From contig NZ_BMTN01000003.1 of the NCBI RefSeq assembly GCF_014649695.1, positions 124,001-188,000 on the forward strand: DNA of 64,000 nt, read 5' to 3'. Both the position numbers and the translations under genes were made by a program. This stretch comes from Streptomyces kurssanovii (lineage in GTDB: Bacteria > Actinomycetota > Actinomycetes > Streptomycetales > Streptomycetaceae). How positions within the stretch are numbered: position 1 is the first letter of the stretch; every line of letters starts with the position of its first letter. Under the pieces are notes generated by a model. The model was not told the DNA's origin. It saw only the letters and a list, made by a program, of their open reading frames with translations, and searched no databases. Of this stretch, positions 44,584-54,092 are shown one piece after another.

Positions 44584-45363
44584 ATGGCAGAGCGCAAGCC
44601 GATCGAATCCTGGCTCACCGACATGGACGGTGTCCTCATCCACGAGGGCGTCCCGATTCCCGGCGCCGACGCCTTCATCAAGAAGCTGCGGGAGACCGGG
44701 AAGCCGTTCCTGGTGCTCACCAACAACTCCATCTACACGGCGCGCGACCTGCACGCCCGCCTGGCCCGCATGGGCCTCGACGTGCCGGTGGAGAACATCT
44801 GGACGTCGGCCCTGGCCACCGCGCAGTTCCTCGACGACCAGCGGCCGGGCGGCACCGCCTACGTCATCGGCGAGGCCGGGCTGACCACGGCGCTCCACGA
44901 CATCGGCTACATCCTCACCGACCACGACCCCGACTACGTCGTGCTCGGAGAGACCCGCACCTACAGCTTCGAGTCGCTGACCAAGGCGATCCGGCTGATC
45001 AACGGCGGCGCCCGGTTCATCTGCACCAACCCCGACAACACCGGCCCCTCCGCGGAGGGGCCGCTTCCCGCCACGGGCTCGGTCGCCGCGCTGATCACCA
45101 AGGCGACCGGCAAGGACCCGTACTTCGCGGGGAAGCCGAACCCGCTGATGATGCGGACCGGGCTGAACGCCATCGGCGCACACTCCGAGACCAGCGCGAT
45201 GATCGGCGACCGGATGGACACCGACGTGCTCGCCGGACTCGAGGCCGGCATGGAGACCTTCCTGGTGCTCACCGGCTCCACCACACCTGCTCTGGTCGAC
45301 CGCTACCCGTTCCGGCCGTCCAAGGTCGTCGACTCGATCGCGGACCTCGTCGACCGCATCTGA
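44584..45363 (+). CDS. HAD-family hydrolase, NagD-like (IIA)
   Basis: This 259-residue phosphatase has the HAD motifs WLTDMDGVLIHEG (motif I, nucleophile Asp), LTNNSIYTARDL (motif II), and KPNPLMM (Lys, motif III) followed by MIGDRMDTDVLAG (motif IV). The IIA cap is present. It follows AGGAGTCCG. Natural substrates of the group are UMP/GMP or sugar phosphates. In actinomycetes this gene often follows the TIGR03364 oxidoreductase, whose relic lies just upstream. Confidence 0.93.
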   Translation: MAERKPIESWLTDMDGVLIHEGVPIPGADAFIKKLRETGKPFLVLTNNSIYTARDLHARLARMGLDVPVENIWTSALATAQFLDDQRPGGTAYVIGEAGLTTALHDIGYILTDHDPDYVVLGETRTYSFESLTKAIRLINGGARFICTNPDNTGPSAEGPLPATGSVAALITKATGKDPYFAGKPNPLMMRTGLNAIGAHSETSAMIGDRMDTDVLAGLEAGMETFLVLTGSTTPALVDRYPFRPSKVVDSIADLVDRI

Positions 45364-45456
45364 GCAGGTCAGCGACGTCGGCGGGAACCGGCGGCCATTC
45401 CTGCGGATGCGGAAACGACCCAGACGCGTGACTCTGGCGGTATCAGGAGGTTCACG

Positions 45457-46119
45457 ATGCGTACTGGTTCCATAGCTTTCCGTGTGGCAGGGGTGGCCGC
45501 CGTGCTGGTCGTGGCGCCCGCGCCCGCCGCTTTCGCCGGCAACACCGTGAAGGCCACGGTGAACCCCGCCGCCGCCCGGCCCGGCGGCGAGGTCGAGATC
45601 CGTGTCGTGGGCTGCCGGGACAGATCCGGCGCCGCCCGGTCCCCCGCCTTCGTCGCGGGCGCCGAACTGTCGGCGAAGGGCGGGCACGGCTGGCTGACCG
45701 GCAGGGCGAAGGTCAGAGCCGACGCCGCGCCCGGTACCTACGCCCTGCGGGTCACCTGCGACCTGCGCGACCACCGGGACGCGGGCAGCGTCCAGGTCGA
45801 GCGCCACCCGCACCGGCCGTCCCACCCGGCACAGCCGTCGCACCCGTCCAGGCCCAGGCCGTCGCACACCCCCGGACACGAGGAACCGCCGGACCGCCCG
45901 TCCCCGAGCGCGTCACGGCCCCACGAATCACCCGTCGCCCCTGTACGGGCGGGCGGAGGCGGCGCCGCCGTGCTCGCCGCCCCCGTCTCGAGCGTCGACG
46001 CGGACGACGCCGGGCCCAGCACCCCGCAGACCGTCATCGGCCTCGCCCTCGCGGGTGTGGCCGCCGTCGTCGTAGCCCTGCGCAGCGCCCGCCGCCGTCG
46101 GCGGACGGGCGCCGACTAG
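45457..46119 (+). CDS. secreted protein with C-terminal anchor, partner of class F sortase
   Basis: This 220-residue protein has a signal peptide (IAFRVAGVAAVLVVAPAPAAFAG), a small beta domain with two cysteines (GEVEIRVVGCRDRSG, APGTYALRVTCDLRDH), a long Pro/Ser/His stalk and a C-terminal helix with basic tail (TVIGLALAGVAAVVVALRSARRRRRTGAD). The usual LPxTG is missing; the sequence before the helix is AGPSTPQT. It ends 2 bp before the sortase gene, so they are surely co-transcribed. Confidence 0.82.
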   Translation: MRTGSIAFRVAGVAAVLVVAPAPAAFAGNTVKATVNPAAARPGGEVEIRVVGCRDRSGAARSPAFVAGAELSAKGGHGWLTGRAKVRADAAPGTYALRVTCDLRDHRDAGSVQVERHPHRPSHPAQPSHPSRPRPSHTPGHEEPPDRPSPSASRPHESPVAPVRAGGGGAAVLAAPVSSVDADDAGPSTPQTVIGLALAGVAAVVVALRSARRRRRTGAD

Positions 46120-46121
46120 TC

Positions 46122-46817
46122 ATGTCCGGCGCCGACCGTCCCGCGCCCTCGTCCGTCCCCGCCGCGGCCCCCGGCAACGGCCGGCTCGTCACCGGAGTGG
46201 CCTGGGCGGTGCTGGTCCTCGGACTGTGGCTGTGGGGGAGCGAGGCCCCGGGCGCGCACCTCGGCAGCTCCGCGCCGACCACCGGCGACATCGCCGCGGT
46301 GGGCCGCCCGCCCGGTATCCCGATGCCGGCCGAGCACCGGCCGATCGACGCCGCGGAGCCGCGCCGCGTGTCCGTTCCCGCCGTCGGCATCGCCGCGCCC
46401 GTCGTGCCTCGCGGCCTCGACGCCGCCGGAGCGGTCGACCCGCCCCCGCTGGACGCGCCGCAGACCGTGGGCTGGTACGGCGACGGCACCGAGCCCGGGG
46501 AGCCCGGCGCCGCGCTGCTCGTCGGGCACGTCGACACGGAGACGAAGCCCGCGGTGTTCTACGGGCTGAGCGCCGCCCGGCCGGGCGAGCAGATCGAGGT
46601 GACCCGGGCCGACGGTTCCGTCGCGGAGTTCACCATCGACGACGTCAAGGTCTTCTCCCGCGACCGGTTCGACCCACAGGAGGTCTACGGTCCGCGGCAG
46701 GAGGGCCGTGCCGAACTGCGCCTCATCACCTGCGGCGGCACCTTCGACCGCGCGGCCGGCACGTACACGGCGAACGTCGTCGTGTACGCGTACCTGACGG
46801 GTGTCTCCGCGGCCTGA
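46122..46817 (+). CDS. class F sortase
   Basis: This 231-residue sortase has one N-terminal membrane helix (VTGVAWAVLVLGLWLWG) and a short barrel: RVSVPAVGIAAPVVPRGL, ALLVGHVDTETKPAVFYGL (catalytic His) and ELRLITCGGTFDRAAGTYTANVVVYA (catalytic Cys; the Arg is in the following strand region). The VGHVDT and TCGG pattern marks class F, common in actinobacteria. It follows the anchored protein by 2 bp, its probable substrate. Confidence 0.88.
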   Translation: MSGADRPAPSSVPAAAPGNGRLVTGVAWAVLVLGLWLWGSEAPGAHLGSSAPTTGDIAAVGRPPGIPMPAEHRPIDAAEPRRVSVPAVGIAAPVVPRGLDAAGAVDPPPLDAPQTVGWYGDGTEPGEPGAALLVGHVDTETKPAVFYGLSAARPGEQIEVTRADGSVAEFTIDDVKVFSRDRFDPQEVYGPRQEGRAELRLITCGGTFDRAAGTYTANVVVYAYLTGVSAA

Positions 46818-46991
46818 CGGACCGCTCCGGCCCGCGGCCGGCGGCGCGCACCGGGCGCTCGTCACGGTATGCCGACGAGACCGGGCGGACCTCCGGAGCG
46901 CCGCCCCGTGTGTGCCAGGATGGATCGACCGGTCCTGTCCGGGGGGACCCACAGGGCCGGACACCACGCACTGTGCACCAAGGGGGAGTGG

Positions 46992-48011
46992 ATGTACCGC
47001 AGTTTGGTCGGCCGGGGTGCCCGGACGGGCGCGTGCCTGGCCGCCGTGGGAGCGGTGCTGCTGACGGCGGGCTGTTCCTCCGACGGCGACGGCGGCAAGG
47101 ACGACCGGCCGGTCGTCGGCCAGCAGCCCAAGGGCGACGACCCGTACTGGGTCAACCCGAACGGCAAGGCGGCCCGGCAGGTCGCCGCCTACCGAGAGAA
47201 CGGCGAGACGGCGAACGCCGAACTGATCAAGAAGATCGCGGAGCAGCCGACCGGTGAATGGATCGGCCCGGACGACCCGGAGGCGGAGGCCGAGGGCATC
47301 ACCGAGGCGGCGGCGAAGGCCGACCGGGACGCCGTGCTCGTCCTCTACAACATCCCGCACCGCGACTGCGGTCAGTTCTCCAAGGGCGGCGCCGCCGACG
47401 GGAACGCCTACCGGGCATGGGTCGACAGCGTCGCCAAGGGCATCGGCGACCGGCGTGCCACGGTGATCCTCGAGCCGGACGCGGTGCTGCACCTGGTGGA
47501 CAACTGCACGCCGCAGGAGTTCCACGAGGAGCGGTACGACCTGCTCAAGGGAGCCGTGGAAAGGCTGAAGCAGCAGCCGGGGACGAAGGTGTACCTGGAC
47601 GCCGGCAACGCGGGCTGGTCCAATCCGGACGCGTTGTACGCCCCGCTGAAGCGGGCCGGTGTTGAGCAGGCCGACGGTTTCGCGGTGAACGTCTCCAACT
47701 TCTACCCGACCGATGCCAGTAAGCAGTTCGGCAAGAAGCTCTCGGAGAAGTTCGGCGGGAAGCACTTCGTCATCGACACCAGCCGCAACGGCAACGGCCC
47801 CTACACGGAGGGCGATCCGGCGGAGAACTGGTGCAACCCGCCCGGCCGCGCGCTGGGTGAGCCGCCGACCACCAGGACCGGCGACCCGCTCGTCGACGCC
47901 TACCTGTGGGTCAAGCGGCCCGGCGAGTCCGACGGCGACTGCAAGGGCGGTCCCAAGGCGGGCGACTGGTGGCCCGAGTACGCGCTCGGTCTGGCCCGCA
48001 ACACCAAGTAG
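46992..48011 (+). CDS. cslZ: GH6 endoglucanase-like lipoprotein
   Basis: This 339-residue glycoside hydrolase family 6 protein has lipobox VLLTAGC with the lipid cysteine near residue 28. The GH6 blocks are AVLVLYNIPHRDCGQFSKGG, RRATVILEPDAVLHLVDNC (catalytic Asp), VYLDAGNAGW, GFAVNVSNFYPT, HFVIDTSRNGNGP and the end AYLWVKRPGESDGDC (substrate Lys/Arg). The ATG at 46992 follows GGGGGAGTG. Its stop is convergent with glxA, sharing a bidirectional terminator. Trims or releases the beta-glucan made by CslA; the symbol is from memory of the S. coelicolor cluster. Confidence 0.9.
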   Translation: MYRSLVGRGARTGACLAAVGAVLLTAGCSSDGDGGKDDRPVVGQQPKGDDPYWVNPNGKAARQVAAYRENGETANAELIKKIAEQPTGEWIGPDDPEAEAEGITEAAAKADRDAVLVLYNIPHRDCGQFSKGGAADGNAYRAWVDSVAKGIGDRRATVILEPDAVLHLVDNCTPQEFHEERYDLLKGAVERLKQQPGTKVYLDAGNAGWSNPDALYAPLKRAGVEQADGFAVNVSNFYPTDASKQFGKKLSEKFGGKHFVIDTSRNGNGPYTEGDPAENWCNPPGRALGEPPTTRTGDPLVDAYLWVKRPGESDGDCKGGPKAGDWWPEYALGLARNTK

Positions 48012-48017
48012 AGGTAC

Positions 48018-48058
48018 GGAAGGGCCCGGCAGCAGGGGACGCGCTGCCGGGCCCTTCC
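48018..48058. terminator. bidirectional terminator, GH6 gene / glxA
   Basis: Perfect 16-bp arms (48018-48033 and 48043-48058) with a 9-nt loop between convergent stops. Confidence 0.9.
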
Positions 48059-48073
48059 GCGTGCAGGGGTTCG

Positions 48074-50026
48074 TTACGGGACCTCGACCCACACGGCCTC
48101 GGACGGTGTGCCCGCCTCGTCGGTCACGAAGAACATGTAGTGACCGGACGGCACCAGTGCCCTGTTCCTGGGCACGGTGATCTCCACGCCGTCCGCGGTC
48201 TTCTTCATCTCCAGCGCGATCGAGCGCTGGTCGACGTCGGTCACGTGCGTGACCGCGCTGGGCCGCATCAGCTTGGCCGTCTTCAGCGCCTTCTCGCTCG
48301 TGACCTTGAAGGTGCCCTTCTCACCGCGTTCGATCGTCTTCGGGCCCCCGGTCACCTCGGGCCTGGTGTCCCGGTAGAGGTAGGGCGGCGTGTAGATCTC
48401 GATGCGCTGCTCGAAGACCCCCGGCCGGGTGTTGTCCTTGTCGGAGAAGAGCGAGTCCGAGCCGAAGATCATGACGCGTCCGTCCGGCAGGAGCACGGAG
48501 CCGGAGTGGTAGTTGCGGCCCACGGCCGGGTCGGCGACGCGCTTGTACGTCCCGGTCTTCGGGTCGTACGTGCGGGCCTGGAGCACATCGGAGCCGCCAC
48601 GCCCCCGGTAGTCCTCGGAGCCGCCGGTGACGAGCACGGAGTCGTCGGGCAGCAGCGAGGCGCTCGGGTAGCGGGTGCCCTTGTCCAGCGACGGTCCGTC
48701 CGTGAAGCGGGGGTTGTCGGCCTTGAGGTCGACCAGCCGGGACTTCTCGCTCGACTTCTCCGACTCGCCGACCCCCCCGCCGCCGATGACCATGAACTTC
48801 TGGTCCTGGGCGGGCGGCAGCATGACCGTCGCCGAGGTCTCCATCCGGTCGGGGTCCGACAGACCGGGGATCTTGGTGAACTTGTTGGTGTCCAGGTCCC
48901 AGACGCCCGGGTCGCGGCCCACGTCGGCGGGCCCGTAACCGGCGTTGGAGCCGGAGTAGAACAGCTTGCCGTTGTCCATCAGGAAGATCGCCGGGTAGGT
49001 GGGGAACTTCCTGATGACCCCGGTGTACTCCCAGGTCTTCGTCTTCGGGTCGTAGATCTCGTCCTTGCCGGGAACGATCTGCCCGATCTCGTCGAGGCCG
49101 GAGAGCGAGAGGACCTTGCCGTCCTCGAGGGTGGTCAGCGTGGGATACCAGCGGGCCTCGTTCATGGGGTCGACGGGGACGTACTTCTCCGCGACCGGGT
49201 CGAACTCGAAGGCCTCCTTGATGCCCTGGAAGTCCTTCTTGTCGAGGGCGAGCTTCTGGGCGATGCCGTAGACGTTCCGCGCGTCGGACCCTTTGAGGCC
49301 CTGCACGCGGTAGTTGTCCTCGGTGCCGGTCTCGTACTGCTTGCCCGACTGCTCGGCCTCGACGTAGATCCGGCCGAGGCCCGCCTCGGTGCGCAGGAAG
49401 CGGCCGGTCTTCGGATCGAAGACCTTCTTCGCCTTCTCCACCAGGACCGGGTCCTTGGAGACGAACGTCTTGCCGCTCTTCTTCCCGGTGAACTTGGTAC
49501 CCGCGGGCAGGGTCTTGGGCGCGTCCGGGTCCTCGTTGTGGACGATCATCAGGCCGCCGGCCTTGGTGACGTCGCCCTTGAGCTTCTCGTACCGCTTGGT
49601 GCCGCCCGCGACCAGCAGCTTGCCGTCGGGCAGCTGGGTGTGCCCGGCGCAGAACATGTCCTTGGGGGTGGGGATCTTCTTGAACTTGTTCGTCTCCGGG
49701 TCCCAGAGCACCGACTCGAACTTCTTGGCGTCGAAATTCTTCTGGTTATTGCCGGAACCGGCGATGAGCAGCACCTTGCCGGTGTGCAGCAGCGCGGCGT
49801 GGATGCTGTTGATCCTGAACTCGGAGGGGACGTCGAGGAAGTCCCAGTGTCCGTTCGCCGCCTTGTACTCCGGCTTGTTGATCTCGTAGTCGTGGTACTG
49901 CTCCGAGCCGAAGCGCCAGATGGCGGGCCCGTTGAACCCGGCGACCACCACGATCACCGCCGCGCCGATGGCTATTCGGCGGGCGCGGTTCTTGCGGTGG
50001 TTCGGCCGCGCGGGCATCGTGCTCAT
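48074..50026 (-). CDS. glxA: GlxA radical copper oxidase (galactose-oxidase-like)
   Basis: This 650-residue protein is anchored by one N-terminal helix (IAIGAAVIVVVAGFNG). A seven-bladed Kelch propeller follows and it ends in an Ig-like DUF1929 domain (GGPKTIERGEKGTF through HYMFFVTDEAGTPS). The copper site pieces are visible: C126 in PKDMFCAGH, which forms the Tyr-Cys cofactor, and the late YHSGSVLLPDG and GHYM histidines/tyrosines. In Streptomyces GlxA oxidises the CslA glycan at hyphal tips and is needed for development. It overlaps cslA by 4 nt (ATGA), so they are coupled. Confidence 0.95.
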   Translation of the reverse strand: MSTMPARPNHRKNRARRIAIGAAVIVVVAGFNGPAIWRFGSEQYHDYEINKPEYKAANGHWDFLDVPSEFRINSIHAALLHTGKVLLIAGSGNNQKNFDAKKFESVLWDPETNKFKKIPTPKDMFCAGHTQLPDGKLLVAGGTKRYEKLKGDVTKAGGLMIVHNEDPDAPKTLPAGTKFTGKKSGKTFVSKDPVLVEKAKKVFDPKTGRFLRTEAGLGRIYVEAEQSGKQYETGTEDNYRVQGLKGSDARNVYGIAQKLALDKKDFQGIKEAFEFDPVAEKYVPVDPMNEARWYPTLTTLEDGKVLSLSGLDEIGQIVPGKDEIYDPKTKTWEYTGVIRKFPTYPAIFLMDNGKLFYSGSNAGYGPADVGRDPGVWDLDTNKFTKIPGLSDPDRMETSATVMLPPAQDQKFMVIGGGGVGESEKSSEKSRLVDLKADNPRFTDGPSLDKGTRYPSASLLPDDSVLVTGGSEDYRGRGGSDVLQARTYDPKTGTYKRVADPAVGRNYHSGSVLLPDGRVMIFGSDSLFSDKDNTRPGVFEQRIEIYTPPYLYRDTRPEVTGGPKTIERGEKGTFKVTSEKALKTAKLMRPSAVTHVTDVDQRSIALEMKKTADGVEITVPRNRALVPSGHYMFFVTDEAGTPSEAVWVEVP

Positions 50027-51978
50027 TTCTTACGTCCCCCAAGGGCGATCTGCATGGTCTGGTCCGTGGCCGCGCCGGGACCTGGTCGGGGATCCGCGAA
50101 GCGGGGCCGTTGCTGCGGCACATGAGGGCCGCCGGTTCCCGGCCCGGTCGGAGGCCCGTCTCCCGCGTGCCGTCTCCTGCGCTTCTTCTTCTCCGCGGCG
50201 ATGCCGTGCCGCCAGGCGAAGATGGGCGCGGCCGTGATCAGCAGTGCCAGCGACGCCCAGGTGATCATCGCGGGATGGTTGTGCCCGAGCCAGAACGACG
50301 AGGCGAGCGAGCCACCGAAGACCGCGATGAAGAACAGGTGGACGCGGAACGTGCCGAACAGGGTGTCGGGGCTGGACGAGTCGCCCTTGGGGGTCACCAC
50401 GAACGTGCTCTTGCGCCGCAGTACGGCGTCCATCAGCGAACGGGCGTAGATGGGCGCGGAGAGCGCCGACATCACCATGCCGGCGAGGCCGCCGGAGCCC
50501 TCCGGCTCGTGCGGCGACACGTTGTGCCGGCGGTTCCAGATGTACAGGCCGATCTGGAGGGCGGAGGCGTTGCCGTAGAGCATCATCCAGATGGCCGGGT
50601 CGATCTGCACACCGGAGGCGCCCATGCCCAGGAACAGCGCGCAGCTCAGCGCCGCGAGGATCCAGTTGAGGGCGGACATCGGATAGAAGATGATCATCAT
50701 CGTGTAGTTGAAGAGCTTGCCGGGCGGCAGGGTGCCGAAGCCCTTCCAGTACTGCTTGAGGATCGTCTCGTACGTGCCGCGGGACCAGCGCAGCTGCTGG
50801 GTGAAGAAGTCGGTCCAGGCCGTGGGCCCCTCGCCGACGGCCAGGACGTCGGGCGTGTAGACCGAGCGCCACTTGTTGCCGGTGGCCGGGTTCGTGGCGC
50901 GGTGCATCTCGAAGCCGGTGGCCATGTCCTCGGTGATCGAGTCGTACAGGCCGCCGATCTGCTTGATGGCCCTGATGCGCACGGCGTTGGACGTGCCGAC
51001 GAACATCGGTGCGCCGTAGCGGTTGCCCGCGCGCTGGATCAGGGCGTGGAAGAGGAACTGCTGCGACTCGGCGGCCTTGGTGACGAAGGTGTCGTAGTTG
51101 CCGTAGACCTGGGGGCCGATGACGAAACCGACGTCCGGGTCGCGGAAGTAGCCGAGCATCCGCTCCAGGTAGTTGGGCAGCGGTACGTGGTCGGTGTCGA
51201 CGGAGGCGAAGAAGTCGTAGTCGCCGCCGTGCGCCTCGAGCCAGGCGTTGTAGTTGCCGTGCTTGGTCTTCGCCCGGTGCGCGCCCTTCTCCTGGTTCCA
51301 CCTGGCGACGCCCTTGCGGGAGAAGTGGTGGACACCGAGACGGGCGCAGACCTCCTTGACGGCCGGGTCGTCGCCCTCGTCGAGCAGCCAGACGTGCATC
51401 GGACCCCGGTGCCGGATCTTCACCGCCGCCTCGAGGGTCTTCGTCACCATCTCCAGGGGCTCCTTGCCCGGCACGAAGGAGGTGAGGAAGGCGACGCGGG
51501 TGCCGGACTCCGGCACCACGGGCACCGGGTCGCGTGCCACGAGCGTCGCGTGGGCGTTGGACAGCACGTTCATCGTCCGGAACAGCTCGATCAGGCCGAT
51601 CGAGACGAGCATGACGATGTCGAGGGCGAGCAGCAGGTCGTTCTTGAGGTTCGGGTCGCGGTCGGTCCAGTGCTGCGGCTGCATCAGCCAGGCGAACAGG
51701 CCCAGCGACAGCAGCGGCGCGGCGCCGAGCAGCAGCGCGGCACGTATTCGGTGGGGTTCCTGCGAGAGCAGCGAGCGGTACCGGACCTTGTAGGGCCGGT
51801 TCGGGTCGGGCTGCGTGAGGGGGCCCGCCAGCCGGCTGTAGTGCTCGTAGTCGTAGCGCGGCAGCGCCTTCCTGGGGCGCAGCCGCGCGGTGGCGGCACG
51901 CAGGTGCGCGGGCACGCGCAGCTGGGTGGTCCGCGAAGAGTCTTCCGGCTGCCCGGTGCCGTCCGGCGTCGACGTCAT
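50023..51978 (-). CDS. cslA: CslA cellulose-synthase-like glycosyltransferase (GT2)
   Basis: This 651-residue membrane GT2 enzyme makes the beta-glucan at hyphal tips. Two helices lie near residues 80-135, then the catalytic domain: VWLLDEGDD (first Asp), FASVDTDHVPL (DxD), SITEDMATGFEM (TED catalytic base) and QQLRWSRGTYE (QxxRW). C-terminal helices (about residues 450-600) form the channel. No PilZ domain is evident. The 471-bp upstream region contains no gene. First gene of the cslA-glxA operon, transcribed leftward. Confidence 0.95.
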   Translation of the reverse strand: MTSTPDGTGQPEDSSRTTQLRVPAHLRAATARLRPRKALPRYDYEHYSRLAGPLTQPDPNRPYKVRYRSLLSQEPHRIRAALLLGAAPLLSLGLFAWLMQPQHWTDRDPNLKNDLLLALDIVMLVSIGLIELFRTMNVLSNAHATLVARDPVPVVPESGTRVAFLTSFVPGKEPLEMVTKTLEAAVKIRHRGPMHVWLLDEGDDPAVKEVCARLGVHHFSRKGVARWNQEKGAHRAKTKHGNYNAWLEAHGGDYDFFASVDTDHVPLPNYLERMLGYFRDPDVGFVIGPQVYGNYDTFVTKAAESQQFLFHALIQRAGNRYGAPMFVGTSNAVRIRAIKQIGGLYDSITEDMATGFEMHRATNPATGNKWRSVYTPDVLAVGEGPTAWTDFFTQQLRWSRGTYETILKQYWKGFGTLPPGKLFNYTMMIIFYPMSALNWILAALSCALFLGMGASGVQIDPAIWMMLYGNASALQIGLYIWNRRHNVSPHEPEGSGGLAGMVMSALSAPIYARSLMDAVLRRKSTFVVTPKGDSSSPDTLFGTFRVHLFFIAVFGGSLASSFWLGHNHPAMITWASLALLITAAPIFAWRHGIAAEKKKRRRRHAGDGPPTGPGTGGPHVPQQRPRFADPRPGPGAATDQTMQIALGGRKK

Positions 51979-52448
51979 TGATCATCCCCCCGCACGCGGG
52001 GTCGGCGCGTGCTGTGGTAGGTCGTGTCACCTGGGGCCGCAGGATCCCCTGTACCTGCTGTCCCGGGCGTGTCAGTGGTGGCTGGCCACCGTTCCTACAG
52101 ACATGAAACGGTCACCCTTCGGTTGCATGATGCCCGTCGCGTAATCCGACCGTGACGGGGCCCCCGCCCCTTGCTCCGCGCACCGGAGGCGGCCCCCCGG
52201 AACCGCGCCCAACTGCCCTGACTGGGCGTCCAATTGGGTGACCGGCTCCACCATAGGTTCTCGGAGCCCAGTCATGATCGCAAGGGCGGAACGGGCCGTT
52301 AACCGATCGTATGCGCGATTTGGGACCCTCTCGGACCGGAGGTTTCCGACCGGTAGGCATTGGCCGGAAATGATCGTACGCACGGCCAAGGGGTGCCGAC
52401 GGTACGACCGAGGCCCCCTCGCCTGTGGCGAGGGGGCCTCGGTTCCGC
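51979..52448. other. cslA upstream region
   Basis: This 470-bp segment has no ORF with coding character. It holds partial inverted repeats around 52110-52160 (GGTCACC and CGTGACGG halves, CGGTTGCA/TGATGC motifs) and a GATCGTA motif at 52304-52311 and 52370-52377. A long promoter/regulatory region of cslA and the tRNA-Lys 3' flank are expected here. Confidence 0.5.
52409..52441 (-). terminator. terminator after tRNA-Lys copy 1
   Basis: Perfect 15-bp arms (52409-52423 and 52427-52441) with loop TGT, 9 bp after the tRNA 3' end on the minus strand. Confidence 0.9.
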
Positions 52449-52449
52449 G

Positions 52450-52523
52450 TGCGCCGCCAGGGACTCGAACCCCGGACCCGCTGATTAAGAGTCAGCTGCT
52501 CTAACCAACTGAGCTAGCGGCGC
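52450..52523 (-). tRNA. tRNA-Lys (anticodon CTT), copy 1
   Basis: This 74-nt tRNA has acceptor GCGCCGC/GCGGCGC, anticodon stem CTGA.../TCAG enclosing CTCTTAA (anticodon CTT), and T-arm GGTTCGAGTCC. The discriminator is A and CCA is not encoded. It is identical to the copy at 56874-56947. Confidence 0.97.
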
Positions 52524-52720
52524 CTGCTGACCTGGAGAACTCTACCGGAACTCCGGCGGTGCTCCGTGCCACCGCCCTGTTCGCCGCGGGACGCGCCACG
52601 GCCTGTCGAATCGTCATTTTTAACCTTTGATCCGTCAAAATGCATTATGTCCATACCGCTGGGACACTGGCGCCCGTGAAACATCGTCAGAAGATCTTGC
52701 TGAGTGCGGAGGGGACAGAC

Positions 52721-54019
52721 ATGACTGCCGTACCGGTCTTCGAGGAGTTCGAGCCCGCCGCGGACTGCGACTGCGCGGGATGCGCGCACCGGCACCGCAC
52801 GCACGCCGCCGGGGAACACCTCTCGGCGCAGGGCTGCCGCAGGGCGCTGGTCGTGGTCACCGCCGCGGGGGTCGTCCTGGGAACCACGGGAACGGGGGCG
52901 ACGGCGAAGGACGCCTCCGCCGCCGTGCGACCCGGGGAACGGGCCGGGGAGCGGACCGCGGAACCGGGGCCGACCACCGAACAGGGCGGCACCGCTCCGC
53001 TGCACGGCCCAGCCGGCCGGCCCGCCGCCGTGAAGGCGCCGCTGCGCGCCAGCACCCGCGCGGAGATCATCAACCGCGCCAAGAAGTGGGTCGACGCCAA
53101 GGTGCCGTACAGCATGTCCAAGTACTGGTCCGACGGTTACCGCCAGGACTGCTCCGGCTATGTGTCGATGGCCTGGAACCTGGCGAAGAACGAGTGGACC
53201 GGAAGCCTTGCCCAGTTCGGCGACCGGATCATGCGCGACGATCTCCAGGCCGGGGACATCCTGCTCTTCCACAATCCCGCCGACCCGACGGGCGGCTCGC
53301 ACGTCACGATCTTCGGCGGCTGGACCGACTACACGCACACCCACTACACGGCCTACGAGCAGACCAAGCCGCACACCCGCAAACAGGCCACGCCGATGGC
53401 CTACTGGAACAACTCCGCCTCCTACGTCGCCTACCGCTACAAGGGCCTCGGCACCCGGATCGGCGCCGCCGGGGGGCAGCGGGAGGCCGTGCCGTTCCCG
53501 GGCGTCTCCCGCTTCGGACCGGGCACGAACAACGCGTCCGTCACGCGCCTCGGCGAGATGTTCGTGGCGCGCGGCGGCAAGCGGTTCTACCGGGAGGGGC
53601 CCGATCCGCGCTGGACGGAGGCCGACTGGCGGGCGACCCAGGCCTTCCAGCACGCTCAGGGCTGGCGCGGGAAAGAGGCGGACGGCCTGCCGGGACCGCA
53701 CACCTGGCGGCTGCTGGTGAACAAGCAGGGCAGGAACATCCCCGCCGCGAAGCCCGCGGCCAACGGCCCGAACGCCGGTAAGCCGGCCTTCCCCGGGCGC
53801 GCCCACTTCCGGCCCGGCCGCTCCAGCGCGTACGTCACCCAACTGGGCAAGCGCCTGGTCGAGCGCGGTTACGGCAAGCACTACACCTCTGGACCGGACC
53901 CGCGCTGGCGCGAGGCGGACCGCCGGAACGTCCAGGCGTTCCAGCGCGCCCAGGGCTGGCGCGGCGCGGCGGCCGACGGCTATCCGGGGCCGGAGACCTG
54001 GAGGCGTCTCTTCTCCTAG
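52721..54019 (+). CDS. NlpC/P60-like peptidoglycan hydrolase with two C-terminal binding repeats
   Basis: This 432-residue protein starts after GGAGGGGACAG at 52721. A Cys-rich N-terminus (DCDCAGCAHRHRTH) is followed by a hydrophobic segment (RRALVVVTAAGVVLGTTGTG). The catalytic part has DCSGYVSMAWN (Cys) and GSHVTIFGGW (His). The C-terminus holds two copies of a peptidoglycan-binding repeat (FGPGTNNASVTRLGEMFVARG, EADWRATQAFQHAQGWRG, and the similar FRPGRSSAYVTQLGKRLVERG, EADRRNVQAFQRAQGWRG). Likely remodels the wall near the CslA/GlxA machinery. Confidence 0.88.
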   Translation: MTAVPVFEEFEPAADCDCAGCAHRHRTHAAGEHLSAQGCRRALVVVTAAGVVLGTTGTGATAKDASAAVRPGERAGERTAEPGPTTEQGGTAPLHGPAGRPAAVKAPLRASTRAEIINRAKKWVDAKVPYSMSKYWSDGYRQDCSGYVSMAWNLAKNEWTGSLAQFGDRIMRDDLQAGDILLFHNPADPTGGSHVTIFGGWTDYTHTHYTAYEQTKPHTRKQATPMAYWNNSASYVAYRYKGLGTRIGAAGGQREAVPFPGVSRFGPGTNNASVTRLGEMFVARGGKRFYREGPDPRWTEADWRATQAFQHAQGWRGKEADGLPGPHTWRLLVNKQGRNIPAAKPAANGPNAGKPAFPGRAHFRPGRSSAYVTQLGKRLVERGYGKHYTSGPDPRWREADRRNVQAFQRAQGWRGAAADGYPGPETWRRLFS

Positions 54020-54092
54020 GACCCCGGTCCCAGGGCACCGGGCACGAGCACACCCGACGACACCCACAGAGCGACCAGCTAAGGCGGCAGGC

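Noticed and set aside
46116-48092. Minus-strand 658-residue frame across class F sortase and GH6 genes
   Set aside because: Antisense shadow; both plus-strand genes have complete catalytic motifs.
50110-51981. Plus-strand 623-residue frame across cslA
   Set aside because: Opposite-strand shadow; cslA has D, DxD, TED and QxxRW motifs in order.
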